NCBI RefSeq assembly: GCF_017640745.1
Contig: NZ_JAEPQA010000019.1
Location: forward strand, 39,072 to 103,071
Length of the DNA: 64,000 bases
Source: Nisaea sp.
GTDB lineage: Bacteria > Pseudomonadota > Alphaproteobacteria > Thalassobaculales > Thalassobaculaceae
Direction: 5' to 3'
The notes under the pieces were generated by a model. That model was not told the DNA's origin. It saw nothing but the letters and a program-made list of their open reading frames with translations, and ran no database searches. Positions 26,178 to 35,887 of this stretch are shown one piece after another. Both the position numbers and the translations under genes were made by a program. Positions within the stretch are counted from its first letter, which is position 1. Every line of letters starts with the position of its first letter.

Positions 26178-26876
26178 ATGTCCTATGTAACCGTCAAGGC
26201 CGCCGACGGCGGCAGCTTCCAGGCCTATCACGCCGCGCCTCCGGGCGGCGGCAAGGCGCCAGGGATCGTCCTGATCCAGGAGATCTTCGGGGTGAACAAG
26301 GTCATGCGCGACCAAGCCGACGCCTACGCGGCGGAAGGCTATCATGTGCTCTGCCCGGACATTTTCTGGCGTATCGAGCCCGGCATCGACATCACCGACC
26401 AGAGCCAGGCGGAATGGGACAAGGCCTTCGAATTGTTCAACGCCTTCGACGTCGACAAGGGCGTCGAGGATCTGAAGGCGACGCTGTCCCACCTGAAAGG
26501 CATGGATGGTTGTACCGGCAAGGCCGGATCCGTCGGCTATTGCCTCGGCGGCAAGCTCGCCTATCTGATGGCAACCCGCTCCGACGCCGATTGCAATGTC
26601 TCCTATTATGGCGTCGGACTCGACGAGCTTCTTGGAGAATCGGCAAATATTTCAAAGCCTTATCTCTCCCATATCGCCTCCGAGGACGGTTTCGTGCCGA
26701 AAGAGGCGCAGGCGAAGATCAAGGCGGGTCTCGCGGGTAATCCTCTGGTGACGTTGCATGTCTATGAAGGCCAGGATCATGCCTTCGCGCGCCAGGGCGG
26801 TGCCCATTACGACGCGGCGGCGGCAAAGCTCGCCAACGGCCGGACGTCGGACTTCTTCAAGGCCAACCTCGGATAA
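26178..26876 (+). CDS. Dienelactone hydrolase family protein
   Basis: A 232-residue alpha/beta hydrolase of the dienelactone-hydrolase type. GIVLIQEIFGVNKVMRDQAD is the conserved opening. SVGYCLGGKLAY carries the cysteine nucleophile at 122, SEDGFVP holds the acid and GQDHAFAR the histidine. Family members open lactone rings in aromatic degradation, but many paralogues have other or unknown substrates, and no other aromatic-pathway gene is near. A GGAGGGAG site precedes the ATG. The quinone oxidoreductase gene follows by 26 bases. Confidence 0.9.
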   Translation: MSYVTVKAADGGSFQAYHAAPPGGGKAPGIVLIQEIFGVNKVMRDQADAYAAEGYHVLCPDIFWRIEPGIDITDQSQAEWDKAFELFNAFDVDKGVEDLKATLSHLKGMDGCTGKAGSVGYCLGGKLAYLMATRSDADCNVSYYGVGLDELLGESANISKPYLSHIASEDGFVPKEAQAKIKAGLAGNPLVTLHVYEGQDHAFARQGGAHYDAAAAKLANGRTSDFFKANLG

Positions 26877-26902
26877 AAACGGCTAACAAGGGAACAACCA
26901 AA

Positions 26903-27877
26903 ATGGTCAAGGCTATCCAGTTCAAGAAAGCGGGCGGACCCGAAGTGCTCGAGATGACCGACGTCGATCTCGCAGCGCCGGGTGCGGGCGAGATCCAGGT
27001 CAAGCACACCGCCATCGGGCTGAACTTCATCGACACCTACCACCGCAGCGGCCTCTATCCCCTGCCCCTGCCCTCCAATATCGGCATGGAAGGCGCCGGC
27101 GTGGTCGCCGCCGTCGGCAGCGGCGTGTCGGACCTCAAGGAAGGCGACCGGGTCGCCTATGCCTCCCCGCCGCCGGGTTCCTATGCCGAGGCCCGCAACA
27201 TCGCCGCCGACCGGGTGGTGAAGATCCCCGACGGTATCGACGACAGGACCGCGGCCGCGATGATGCTGAAGGGCATGACGGCGCAGTACCTGATCCGGCA
27301 GATCTACAAGGTCGCCAAGGGCGACACGATCCTGATCCACGCGGCCGCCGGCGGCGTCGGCCAGATCGTCTGCCAGTGGGCAAGCTCTCTCGGCGCCACC
27401 GTGATCGGCACCGTCGGCAGCAAGGAGAAAGCGGAAATCGCCAAGGCGAACGGCTGTCACCACCCGATCCTCTACAACGAGGAGGATTTCGTCGCGCGGG
27501 TGATCGAGATCACCGGCGGGAAGAAGCTTCCGGTGGTCTATGACTCGATTGGGGCCACGACCTTCGAGAAATCCCTCGATTGCCTCCGTCCGCGCGGCCT
27601 GATGGTCAGCTTCGGCCAGGCGGCCGGCCCGATCCCGCCAGTCAATCTCGGCATCTTCGCGCAGAAGGGCTCGCTCTTCTTCACCCGGCCGACACTGTTC
27701 AACTACATCTCGACGGCCGAGGACCTCAGGGCCACCGCCGGCGATCTGTTCGACGCGGTCAAGTCCGGCGCGGTGAAGATCCATATCGACCAGACCTTCC
27801 CGCTTGCCGAGGCCCGCGCGGCGCACGAGGCGCTGGAAGCCCGCAAGACCACGGGCTCGACCATCCTTCTTCCGTAA
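26903..27877 (+). CDS. NADPH:quinone oxidoreductase (zeta-crystallin-like)
   Basis: A 324-residue medium-chain reductase without the structural zinc. GLNFIDTYHRSGLYPLPLP and MEGAGVV match the QOR family, and the nucleotide-binding loop ILIHAAAGGVGQIVCQWA is at about 145-165. It reduces quinones by one electron, with NADPH. It ends just before a strong hairpin terminator shared with the convergent rho gene. Confidence 0.93.
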   Translation: MVKAIQFKKAGGPEVLEMTDVDLAAPGAGEIQVKHTAIGLNFIDTYHRSGLYPLPLPSNIGMEGAGVVAAVGSGVSDLKEGDRVAYASPPPGSYAEARNIAADRVVKIPDGIDDRTAAAMMLKGMTAQYLIRQIYKVAKGDTILIHAAAGGVGQIVCQWASSLGATVIGTVGSKEKAEIAKANGCHHPILYNEEDFVARVIEITGGKKLPVVYDSIGATTFEKSLDCLRPRGLMVSFGQAAGPIPPVNLGIFAQKGSLFFTRPTLFNYISTAEDLRATAGDLFDAVKSGAVKIHIDQTFPLAEARAAHEALEARKTTGSTILLP

Positions 27878-27900
27878 CGGGACGAGCCGGCACAAACAGA

Positions 27901-27929
27901 AAGGGCGGAGCCAATGGCTCCGCCCTTTT
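27901..27929. terminator. Bidirectional rho-independent terminator
   Basis: An inverted repeat of 13-base arms (27901-27913 and 27915-27927, AAGGGCGGAGCC type) is followed by TTTT on the plus strand and has an A-rich stretch on its left, which reads as U's on the minus strand. It can end both the quinone oxidoreductase transcript and the rho transcript. Confidence 0.85.
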
Positions 27930-27950
27930 CTTTGATCTCTATCGAACAGA

Positions 27951-29213
<1,263 letters not shown>

Positions 29214-29364
29214 CGTCCTGTCGATGACAAGGTAAAACGAATGTTTGGGAAGGTCGGCCGGTTGAGCAGGCCGCACGAGTGTCGCTTTATCAGCTGACTG
29301 TTATGATTTGTTCTGTGCGGGAAGACCTGACGCCATGCCCCACGGCGGTCGGCGATTGATGTCA

Positions 29365-29392
29365 ATTACAGTAGTTCGGCCGCGAGTGTCAA
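29365..29392 (-). promoter_or_regulatory. Sigma-70 promoter for rho
   Basis: On the minus strand TTGACA (29387-29392) and TGTAAT (29365-29370) are 16 bases apart, five or six matches each to consensus. Transcription would begin near 29358, giving a leader of about 145 bases. Confidence 0.65.
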
Positions 29393-29422
29393 ACAACAAT
29401 AATTGACAAAAATGGAAAACAT

Positions 29423-29854
29423 TCAGGAAAACGGTTTCACGATCACCATGATGACGATGACGATCAGAAGGACGGTCGGGACTTCGTTCGCAATCCGGTA
29501 GAAGCGCGCACTGCGACGATTTGCATCGGCCGCGAAATCGCGGCGCCAGCGGGCCATCATTCCGTGAAATCCGGTGAGCAGGAAAAGACAGGCCAGTTTG
29601 ACGTGAAACCAGCCGTCCGAGAGAAATTCGGGGATTAGCACCAGCATCCAGATCCCGAAAACGAAGGTCGAAACCATCGCCGGATTGATGATGGCGCGCA
29701 GAAGCCGGCGCTCCATGATCTTCAGGGTTTCGGAGAGTTCGGAGCCGGGCGCCGCATCGGCGTGGTAGACGAAGAGCCGCGGCAGATAGAACATTCCCGC
29801 CATCCAGGCCACCATGCTCATGACGTGGAACGCCTTCACCCATTCGTAACTCAT
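29423..29854 (-). CDS. hemJ: Protoporphyrinogen oxidase HemJ
   Basis: A 143-residue four-helix membrane protein of the UPF0093/HemJ family. It opens YEWVKAFHVMSMVAWMAGMFYLPRLFVYH with the conserved histidines for haem binding. The segment FHVKLACLFLLTGFHGMMARW follows, and the chain ends in a hydrophobic IVIVIMVIVKPF. It oxidises protoporphyrinogen IX to protoporphyrin IX. It is placed 24 bases after hemE, as in many alphaproteobacteria, but no hemH lies between the two. Confidence 0.93.
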   Translation of the reverse strand: MSYEWVKAFHVMSMVAWMAGMFYLPRLFVYHADAAPGSELSETLKIMERRLLRAIINPAMVSTFVFGIWMLVLIPEFLSDGWFHVKLACLFLLTGFHGMMARWRRDFAADANRRSARFYRIANEVPTVLLIVIVIMVIVKPFS

Positions 29855-29878
29855 CGCGCTCTCCTCCCCGGCGGACCG

Positions 29879-30907
29879 CTACTTGCGCCGTACCTGGCGC
29901 AGCAACTGCTCGACATGCGCGATCGGTGTCGTCGGCAGGATCCCGTGACCGAGATTGAAGATGAACGGGCCGGAAGCGGCCGCATCGAGGATGCTCTTCA
30001 CCTCCTCATCGAGCCCCTTTCCGCCGGACAGCAAGGCAATCGGATCGAGATTGCCCTGGATCGGCATCCTGGTCTGGATGTTCTCAACCGCCCAGCGGAT
30101 CGGCATCGCCGTGTCGACGGCGACCGCATCGACACCGGTCTCCGCAATGTAATCGAGGTAATTGGCGCCCGCCGCGCGCGGAAAGCCGATGACCGGCAGA
30201 TCCGGATAGGCCGTTTTCACTGCGGAGACGATCTTTTTCGTCGGCTCGATGACTGCCATGCGGAACAGGCGCGGCGAGAGCACGCCGGCCCAAGAGTCGA
30301 ACAGTTTCAGAACCTCCGCTCCGGCCTTCGCCTGACCGAGCAGATAGATGATCGTCCCTTCGACGACGATATCGATCAGTTCCTGGAAGCCCTCGGGATC
30401 GCTGTAGGCCCATTGCTTGGTCGCTGCATAGTCCTTGCTGCTGCCACCCTCGACCATATAGGTGATGACCGTCCAGGGACTGCCCGAGAAGCCGATCAGC
30501 GTGGTCTCCGCCGGCAGAGCCTCGCGGACCCGCGACACGGTTTCGTAGACATTGCCGACACGGTTCGAGACAGCAGACGGATCCAGGCTCGAAAGTGCAG
30601 CCCGGTCGCGCACCGGTTCCAGCACCGGCCCCCTGCCCTCGACGAATTTCAACGGCTGACCGAGGCCATAGGGCACGATCAGGATATCGGAGAAGAGAAT
30701 GGCGCCGTCCATCTCGAAACGCCGGATCGGCTGCAGGGTGACCTCCGCGGCCATTTCCGGGTTCAGGCAGAGGTCGACGAAGGATCCCGCCTGCTTTCGG
30801 ACCTCCCGATATTCCGGCAGATAGCGGCCGGCCTGACGCATGAGCCAGATCGGGGGAACATCTGACACCTGGCCTGCCAGCGCTTTCAGTATCGGTTTCT
30901 CGGTCAT
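29879..30907 (-). CDS. hemE: Uroporphyrinogen decarboxylase
   Basis: A 342-residue TIM-barrel enzyme that decarboxylates uroporphyrinogen III to coproporphyrinogen III. The signature PPIWLMRQAGRYLPEYRE lies near residue 20, with ILFSDILIVPYGLGQ, GFSGSPWTVITYMVEGGSSKDY and the C-terminal FNLGHGILPTTPIAHVEQL. ATG 30907 is chosen for the usual short N-terminus. It lies directly left of the probable replication origin, which is the conserved place for hemE in alphaproteobacteria. Confidence 0.96.
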   Translation of the reverse strand: MTEKPILKALAGQVSDVPPIWLMRQAGRYLPEYREVRKQAGSFVDLCLNPEMAAEVTLQPIRRFEMDGAILFSDILIVPYGLGQPLKFVEGRGPVLEPVRDRAALSSLDPSAVSNRVGNVYETVSRVREALPAETTLIGFSGSPWTVITYMVEGGSSKDYAATKQWAYSDPEGFQELIDIVVEGTIIYLLGQAKAGAEVLKLFDSWAGVLSPRLFRMAVIEPTKKIVSAVKTAYPDLPVIGFPRAAGANYLDYIAETGVDAVAVDTAMPIRWAVENIQTRMPIQGNLDPIALLSGGKGLDEEVKSILDAAASGPFIFNLGHGILPTTPIAHVEQLLRQVRRK

Positions 30908-31312
30908 GGATCGCCTGTTCGGTTTGCCAACGCGCGCACTCACTAACAAAGAATCTTATTAGAAATAAGTAGGAAGTGATTGTAGTGATGCTGTGAGTCC
31001 TGTGGATTATCGTTTGGACACAAGTGATCCACAGGACCGTACGGACAAGACCCTACAGGTCCGGTATCGGGATAAGGAGCGGTAAAAACGTCGCAACCTG
31101 CAACGCATCCGCCGATCTGAATCACGGGGATTGCGGGGATATCTCTTTTGCCGGACAAGCTGCTCCCATTCGCCGGATGGCGGTATAGTTTTATCCCCTG
31201 GCGAACAAGCCGGGGCCGAGAGCTGGCATCGAGAGGTACAGTTTTTCTTTCGGAAGAGAATCCGCATTCTGTAAACAGGTCCTACAGATTTATCCCCAGC
31301 AAGGTGTGAACG
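30908..31312. other. Probable chromosomal origin of replication (oriC)
   Basis: The 405-base gap between hemE and ppsR is the origin location described for Caulobacter and Rickettsia. It contains two opposed DnaA-box-like sites, TGTGGATTA (31001-31009) and TGATCCACA (31025-31033), inside a ten-base inverted repeat (30998-31007 with 31027-31036). TTATCCCCT (31191-31199) and TTATCCCCA (31290-31298) are two further near-matches. An AT-rich stretch at 30944-30990 may be the unwinding element. GANTC methylation sites occur at 30951, 30995, 31119 and 31258. No gene is seen in it. Confidence 0.75.
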
Positions 31313-32137
31313 GTGACCGACTCGGATATCCATCTTCACCTGGTTTCGGACGCCACGGGCGAAACGAACCACCAGGTGGCCCGCGCCTGTCTGGTGCAGT
31401 TCGAGGGCGTGCGCGCCCGCGAGCATGTCTGGTCCCTGGTTCGCACCGCCGGACATATCGAGAAGGTCCTTGCCGCCGTCAGCGTCTATCCGGGTCCGGT
31501 GCTGTTCACACTGGTCAATCCGGACCTGCGCGAGCAGCTCGAACTCGGGTGCCAGCAGCGCCGCGTGCCCTGTATCTCTGTCCTCGACACGGTGGTGAAC
31601 GCGCTCGGCAATTTCCTCGGACAGGAAAGCCATGGCCGTCCCGGCCGGCAGCACGAGCTCGATGCCGCCTATTTCAACCGTATCCGGGCGATGGATTACA
31701 CGCTCGCCCATGACGACGGACAGATGATCCACGATCTCGAGGAGGCCGACATCGTGATCGTCGGCGTGTCGCGTACCTCAAAGACACCGACCTCGCTCTA
31801 TCTCGCCAACCGAGGCTACGCGACGGCCAACATACCGGTGGTTCCGGGCGTGCCGTTGCCGAAGGAGCTGTACACCTTGAAGCGCCCCTTCGTCGTCGCG
31901 CTGACCAACGATCCGAACCGTCTGACCCAGGTCCGCCGCAACCGGATGCTGATGCTCCAGCACAGCAACGAGACCGATTATGTAGATCCCGAGAAAGTCC
32001 GGGAGGAAGTGGTCGAGGCGCGCAAGACATTCACCAAGGCCGGCTGGCCGGTGATCGACGTCACACGCCGCTCGATCGAGGAGACGGCGGCGGCTGTGCT
32101 GCAGAAATACGCGAAATTCCACGGACTGGAGTCCTGA
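31313..32137 (+). CDS. ppsR: Pyruvate,phosphate dikinase / PEP synthase regulatory protein
   Basis: A 274-residue DUF299 protein, a bifunctional ADP-dependent kinase and phosphorylase that switches PPDK or PEP synthase off and on. The P-loop IVGVSRTSKTPTSLYLANRGY is at about 147-167. The HLVSDATGETNHQVA opening and the YVDPEKVREEVVEARKTF end are typical. The start is GTG, with AAGG eight bases upstream. It is the first gene to the right of the probable origin and is read away from it, in the position held by the Caulobacter duf299 gene. Confidence 0.94.
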   Translation: MTDSDIHLHLVSDATGETNHQVARACLVQFEGVRAREHVWSLVRTAGHIEKVLAAVSVYPGPVLFTLVNPDLREQLELGCQQRRVPCISVLDTVVNALGNFLGQESHGRPGRQHELDAAYFNRIRAMDYTLAHDDGQMIHDLEEADIVIVGVSRTSKTPTSLYLANRGYATANIPVVPGVPLPKELYTLKRPFVVALTNDPNRLTQVRRNRMLMLQHSNETDYVDPEKVREEVVEARKTFTKAGWPVIDVTRRSIEETAAAVLQKYAKFHGLES

Positions 32138-32775
32138 TGTCCACTGATCTCGATGTGACGCTCCTCAGCGGCAGCGGGGAAAAGCCGGTCGTGCTGGCCT
32201 CCGGCAGCCGGACCCGCGCGGACATGCTTCGGGCGGCGGGCCTGCCGGTCGAAATCCGCAAGCCTTCCGTTGACGAATCCGAGTTCAAGCGCAGCCTCCG
32301 GGCCGAGGGCGCGAGCGCGGCGGAGGTTGCGACATTCCTCGCTGAAATGAAGGCGAACACGGTTTCCCGGGCGCGACCGGAAGCGCTCGTGATCGGCGCT
32401 GACCAGATGCTCGATCTCGAAGGCAGCTGGTTTGACAAGCCGGAGGATCGTGCCGGTGCGGCGGAACATCTGCGCAAACTCTCCGGCAAGCGGCATACCC
32501 TGATCAGCTCTGTCGTCGTGTCGGCGGGCGGGACCCGGATCTGGCACCATGTCTCGACGGCCAGCCTGCTGGTCCGTCCGCTTTCGGAGGAGTTCATCAG
32601 GGCCTATCTGGACACGATCGGCGACCGCGCCCTCGACTCCGTCGGCGCCTATCAGCTGGAATCCGTCGGCGCCCAACTCTTCACTTCGGTCGAAGGCGAT
32701 TTCTTCACGGTGCTTGGCCTGCCGCTTCTGCCGCTCCTCGATTTCATGCGGACGCACGGCGCGCTTCGGGTCTGA
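32137..32775 (+). CDS. maf: Maf-like nucleotide pyrophosphatase
   Basis: A 212-residue Maf/YhdE-type protein that hydrolyses non-canonical or modified nucleoside triphosphates. The motif ASGSRTRADML, the DESEFK acidic pair and the VIGADQML segment make up the active site. The N-terminal 17 residues precede the usual start. It overlaps ppsR by one base (TGATG) and is followed by coaE four bases later, so it belongs to the ppsR-maf-coaE-dnaQ operon. Confidence 0.92.
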   Translation: MSTDLDVTLLSGSGEKPVVLASGSRTRADMLRAAGLPVEIRKPSVDESEFKRSLRAEGASAAEVATFLAEMKANTVSRARPEALVIGADQMLDLEGSWFDKPEDRAGAAEHLRKLSGKRHTLISSVVVSAGGTRIWHHVSTASLLVRPLSEEFIRAYLDTIGDRALDSVGAYQLESVGAQLFTSVEGDFFTVLGLPLLPLLDFMRTHGALRV

Positions 32776-32779
32776 CGCG

Positions 32780-33376
32780 ATGCTGGTTCTCGGCCTGACC
32801 GGATCGATCGGCATGGGGAAGAGCACCGCGGCGGCGATGTTCCGCCGTCTCGGTCTGCCGGTGCACGATGCCGATGCGTCCGTCCATAAACTCTTCCGCG
32901 CCGGCGGCGCGGCAGTGGTGCCGATCGCGCGGCGTTTTCCGCAAGCGGTCGAGAAGGGTGCGGTGAACCGGGAGATCCTCGGAAGGCTGGTCTTTGGAGA
33001 TGCGGCCGCGCTGACGGATCTGGAAGAGATCGTCCATCCTTTGGTGCGGCGCGAGCGCGACAGGTTCCTTGCGCTTCACCGCCGGGCGCGGCGCCGGGCC
33101 GCGGTGCTGGATATCCCGCTTCTCTTTGAGACCGGCGGCGAGAAGGTCTGCGATTTCGTCTACGTCGTCTCGGCGCCTGCCTTCCTGCAGCGGCAGCGTG
33201 TTCTTGCCCGCTCCGGCATGACAGAATCCCGGCTCTCTTCTATCCTGAAGAAACAGATGCCCGACCGGGAGAAACGGCGCCGGGCGGACTATGTCCTGCC
33301 CACCGGGCTCGGCCGGGCGGCGACGATGCGGATGATCAAGAAGACACTGAATCGACTGGGAGTGCGCCATGCGTGA
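32780..33376 (+). CDS. coaE: Dephospho-CoA kinase
   Basis: A 198-residue P-loop kinase for the last step of coenzyme A synthesis. MLVLGLTGSIGMGKSTAAAMF opens the protein with the P-loop. PVHDADASVHKLF and VLDIPLLFETGGE are conserved CoaE blocks. ATG 32780 is fixed by the P-loop; the frame is open upstream opposite to nothing useful. Its stop overlaps the dnaQ start by eight bases. Confidence 0.95.
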   Translation: MLVLGLTGSIGMGKSTAAAMFRRLGLPVHDADASVHKLFRAGGAAVVPIARRFPQAVEKGAVNREILGRLVFGDAAALTDLEEIVHPLVRRERDRFLALHRRARRRAAVLDIPLLFETGGEKVCDFVYVVSAPAFLQRQRVLARSGMTESRLSSILKKQMPDREKRRRADYVLPTGLGRAATMRMIKKTLNRLGVRHA

Positions 33377-34061
33377 ACTTGTGCTCGACACGGAAACCAC
33401 CGGCATCGATCCGAAGCAGGGCCATCGGGTGATCGAAATCGGGGCGATCGAGCTGGTGAACCATGTGCCGACCGGCGAGAAGTACCACGTCTACATAAAT
33501 CCCGAGCGCGAGGTGGAGCAGGGAGCTTTCGAGGTGCATGGCCTCTCCACCGAGTTTCTCGCCGATTTCCCGAACTTCGCCGGCATCGCCGACGAGTTTC
33601 TCGAGTTCGTCGGCGATGCGACCTTCGTGATCCACAACGCCAAGTTCGACATGGCGTTCCTGAATGCCGAGCTGACGCGCCTCGGCCATCCTCCGATGCC
33701 GATGGAGCGGGCGATCGACACGCTCGCGATGGCGCGGCGGAAATTTCCAGGCGCGCAGGCCAGTCTCGACGCGCTTTGCCGCCGCTTCGAGATCAACAAC
33801 TCGCATCGCGACCTGCACGGCGCGCTGGTCGACGCCGATCTGCTGGCGTCTGTCTATCTGGAGCTGATCGGGGGGCGGCAGCCGGGCCTGGAGCTCGCCC
33901 GCGAGGACAAGGGCGGCGAGGCGGCGATGCCCGAGATCCGGACGTCGGTCGCACGGCCGCCGCGGCCCCACGCGCCGAGCGCCGAGGAACTGGCGGCACA
34001 TGCGGCGCTGCTGGAGAAACTCAAGGATCCGATCTGGAACCGGTCCGACGCGGCCGAGTGA
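33369..34061 (+). CDS. dnaQ: DNA polymerase III epsilon subunit (proofreading exonuclease)
   Basis: A 230-residue DEDDh exonuclease. ExoI reads VLDTETTGID (D7, E9), ExoII is VIHNAKFDMAFLNAEL, and ExoIII reads HRDLHGALVDADLLASVYLEL with the catalytic histidine and aspartate. The C-terminal 50 residues, Pro/Ala-rich, form the tether to the polymerase. Its TGA stop is fused with the convergent secB stop in a TGATCA palindrome. Confidence 0.96.
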   Translation: MRELVLDTETTGIDPKQGHRVIEIGAIELVNHVPTGEKYHVYINPEREVEQGAFEVHGLSTEFLADFPNFAGIADEFLEFVGDATFVIHNAKFDMAFLNAELTRLGHPPMPMERAIDTLAMARRKFPGAQASLDALCRRFEINNSHRDLHGALVDADLLASVYLELIGGRQPGLELAREDKGGEAAMPEIRTSVARPPRPHAPSAEELAAHAALLEKLKDPIWNRSDAAE

Positions 34062-34568
34062 TCAGGCGTTGCCTTCGGTCTCGACTGCGCCGACATCGAC
34101 GCCCCCGTTCTGGGCGCGCTGCAATTGGTTCTTCTGGAACACGCCGAGGAAATCGATCGGCTGGATGTGCAGCGGCGGATAGCCGCCGTCGGTTGTGACC
34201 TGGCCGACGATCTGCCGGCCGAACGGGAACAGCAGCCGCGCGCACTCGACCATCAGAACGTATTCCAGCTGATCGGGACGCACGTTCTCGAACTGGAACA
34301 GGCCGGCATAATTGAGCTCTAGGATGAAGACCTTTTCGCCCTCGTGGACGCCGTTGACGTTGAGCAGGAGCTGGACCTCGTAGACCTGTTCCGCCATGCG
34401 TTCGGCACGGACATCGACGCCGATCTCGATATCGGGGCGGATGTCGGCGCGCAGGCTCATGGGCGCCTTCGGGTTCTCGAAGGAAAGATCCTTGATGTAC
34501 TGCGCCTTCACCGTCATCGAGAAGGTGTTGATGGCGTTGCTCGCCCCGTCGGTCGCTGAATCGGTCAT
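34062..34568 (-). CDS. secB: Protein-export chaperone SecB
   Basis: A 168-residue tetrameric chaperone that holds preproteins for SecA. The family core is visible in VKAQYIKDLSFENPKAP, VYEVQLLLNVN, ARLLFPFGRQIVGQVTTDGGYPPLHIQPIDF and the LFQFEN segment. Neighbourhood with dnaQ, close to the origin, is the usual alphaproteobacterial order. Confidence 0.96.
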   Translation of the reverse strand: MTDSATDGASNAINTFSMTVKAQYIKDLSFENPKAPMSLRADIRPDIEIGVDVRAERMAEQVYEVQLLLNVNGVHEGEKVFILELNYAGLFQFENVRPDQLEYVLMVECARLLFPFGRQIVGQVTTDGGYPPLHIQPIDFLGVFQKNQLQRAQNGGVDVGAVETEGNA

Positions 34569-34610
34569 CGTTCGTCATCTCTGCCGGAGGAAATCGAAGG
34601 CGCGTGGGTA

Positions 34611-35165
34611 TCACGGATCCGGGGAGTGAACAACCTCCCCGGCGCCGTCCCTCTGGACCTTGACCACGGTCCCGTTCGCGACCGGCAGACCGGTCATCCG
34701 CTTGATGAAACCCCAGTGACTGACGCAGAGCACCCGGTCCCAGTCCTCCCGGGCACGGTTGCCGTCGAGAAAGGCGTCGACCCGGGCGAAGACCTCGTGC
34801 TCCTGCTCGAGGTGCTCGGTCCACCACTGCTCGTCGATATGATCGAAGGAGAGATGCGGCCAGTCGCGCTGCAGGACCGAACGGGTGCGGCCGATATCGC
34901 AGACGAAATGATTGTGCTCGCGGATCAGCGGGTCGATGCGGATCTCCAGGCGGAGGGTGTCGGCGAGGATATGCGCGGTCTCGAGCGCCCGTCTGTAGGG
35001 GCTGGAGACGATGTGATCGATCTCGCGCCCCGCGAGCGCCTCGGCGGAGTGGCGGATCTGCGCCTTGCCGAGATCGGTCAGCGCCGGATCCTCGATCCCG
35101 GGATCTATGCCGGTGGCGCCGTAGTGAACGTTGAATTCGGATTGCCCGTGGCGGACGAAGAGCAT
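34611..35165 (-). CDS. Histidine phosphatase family protein (phosphoglycerate-mutase-like)
   Basis: A 184-residue member of the histidine-phosphatase superfamily. FVRHGQSEFN gives the catalytic RHG near residue 5, SSPYRRALETA is the second conserved block, and the VLCVSHWGFI histidine comes late. It probably removes a phosphate from a small molecule or a protein; the substrate cannot be told. It lies after secB on the same strand, with 40 bases between. Confidence 0.88.
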   Translation of the reverse strand: MLFVRHGQSEFNVHYGATGIDPGIEDPALTDLGKAQIRHSAEALAGREIDHIVSSPYRRALETAHILADTLRLEIRIDPLIREHNHFVCDIGRTRSVLQRDWPHLSFDHIDEQWWTEHLEQEHEVFARVDAFLDGNRAREDWDRVLCVSHWGFIKRMTGLPVANGTVVKVQRDGAGEVVHSPDP

Positions 35166-35202
35166 GGTGGCGGTCTTTCGAGAGCGAGGCGTCGATGGGC
35201 GG

Positions 35203-35724
35203 TCAGCGCGGCGGCAGGGTGCGGTTGCCGTCGTCCTTCCGGTCGGAGGAGTCGTCCTCCCGGTCTTCCGTCAGGTCCTCGTACTCGCCGTCGATGACCG
35301 TCCGGTCCGGGGAAGAACCGGAAGCTTTACCCGAGCCGGTCCGCACGATCCAGACATTGGACTCCGCAGAGCGGGCCAGCCTGCGGAACAGGAAGCCGAT
35401 CAGCACGATCCTGAGCGGCGGAATGAAAAGCAGAAAGCCTGCCACGTCGGTCACGAAGCCGGGGAGGAACAGCAGCACGGCCGCCAGCAGCAGGCCGACC
35501 CCGTCGATGATTTCGGCGAGCGGGGATTGCTCCTGGCGCAGGGTTTCCTGCGCGCGCTGCAGTACCGCGGTTCCCTGGGTGCGGAACAGAAGCGCGCCCA
35601 GCGCGGCCGTAAGAAGTGTCAGGCCTACAGTCGCCCAGCCGCCGATGATCCCGCCGACCTCCGCGAAGACGAAAATCTCGAGGGCCGGGATACCGAGCAG
35701 AACGATGAGGAAGATGAGGACCAT
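35203..35724 (-). CDS. fxsA: FxsA family cytoplasmic-membrane protein
   Basis: A 173-residue FxsA protein. Two hydrophobic segments near the N-terminus (MVLIFLIVLLGIPALEIFVFAEVGG and the WATVGLTLLTAALGALLF region) and a third (LLLAAVLLFLPGFVTD) match the family pattern including PGFVTD. The C-terminal 50 residues are hydrophilic with many Asp and Arg. FxsA is known for relieving phage T7 exclusion in E. coli, otherwise its function is unclear. Confidence 0.88.
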   Translation of the reverse strand: MVLIFLIVLLGIPALEIFVFAEVGGIIGGWATVGLTLLTAALGALLFRTQGTAVLQRAQETLRQEQSPLAEIIDGVGLLLAAVLLFLPGFVTDVAGFLLFIPPLRIVLIGFLFRRLARSAESNVWIVRTGSGKASGSSPDRTVIDGEYEDLTEDREDDSSDRKDDGNRTLPPR

Positions 35725-35887
35725 AGTTGTTCTTTCAAAAGTGACAGCCTATCTATGCTGTAGTACGGTCGCCGGACGGTCGGAAGCGGCAAGTCTGCTG
35801 CGAAAGCGGCAATGATAAGCTGTTAGGGCCGACGGCATTTTTCTCCAAGGGCGGATAAGGGTCCGAGGACCCGCAGTTAAGGGCGAT

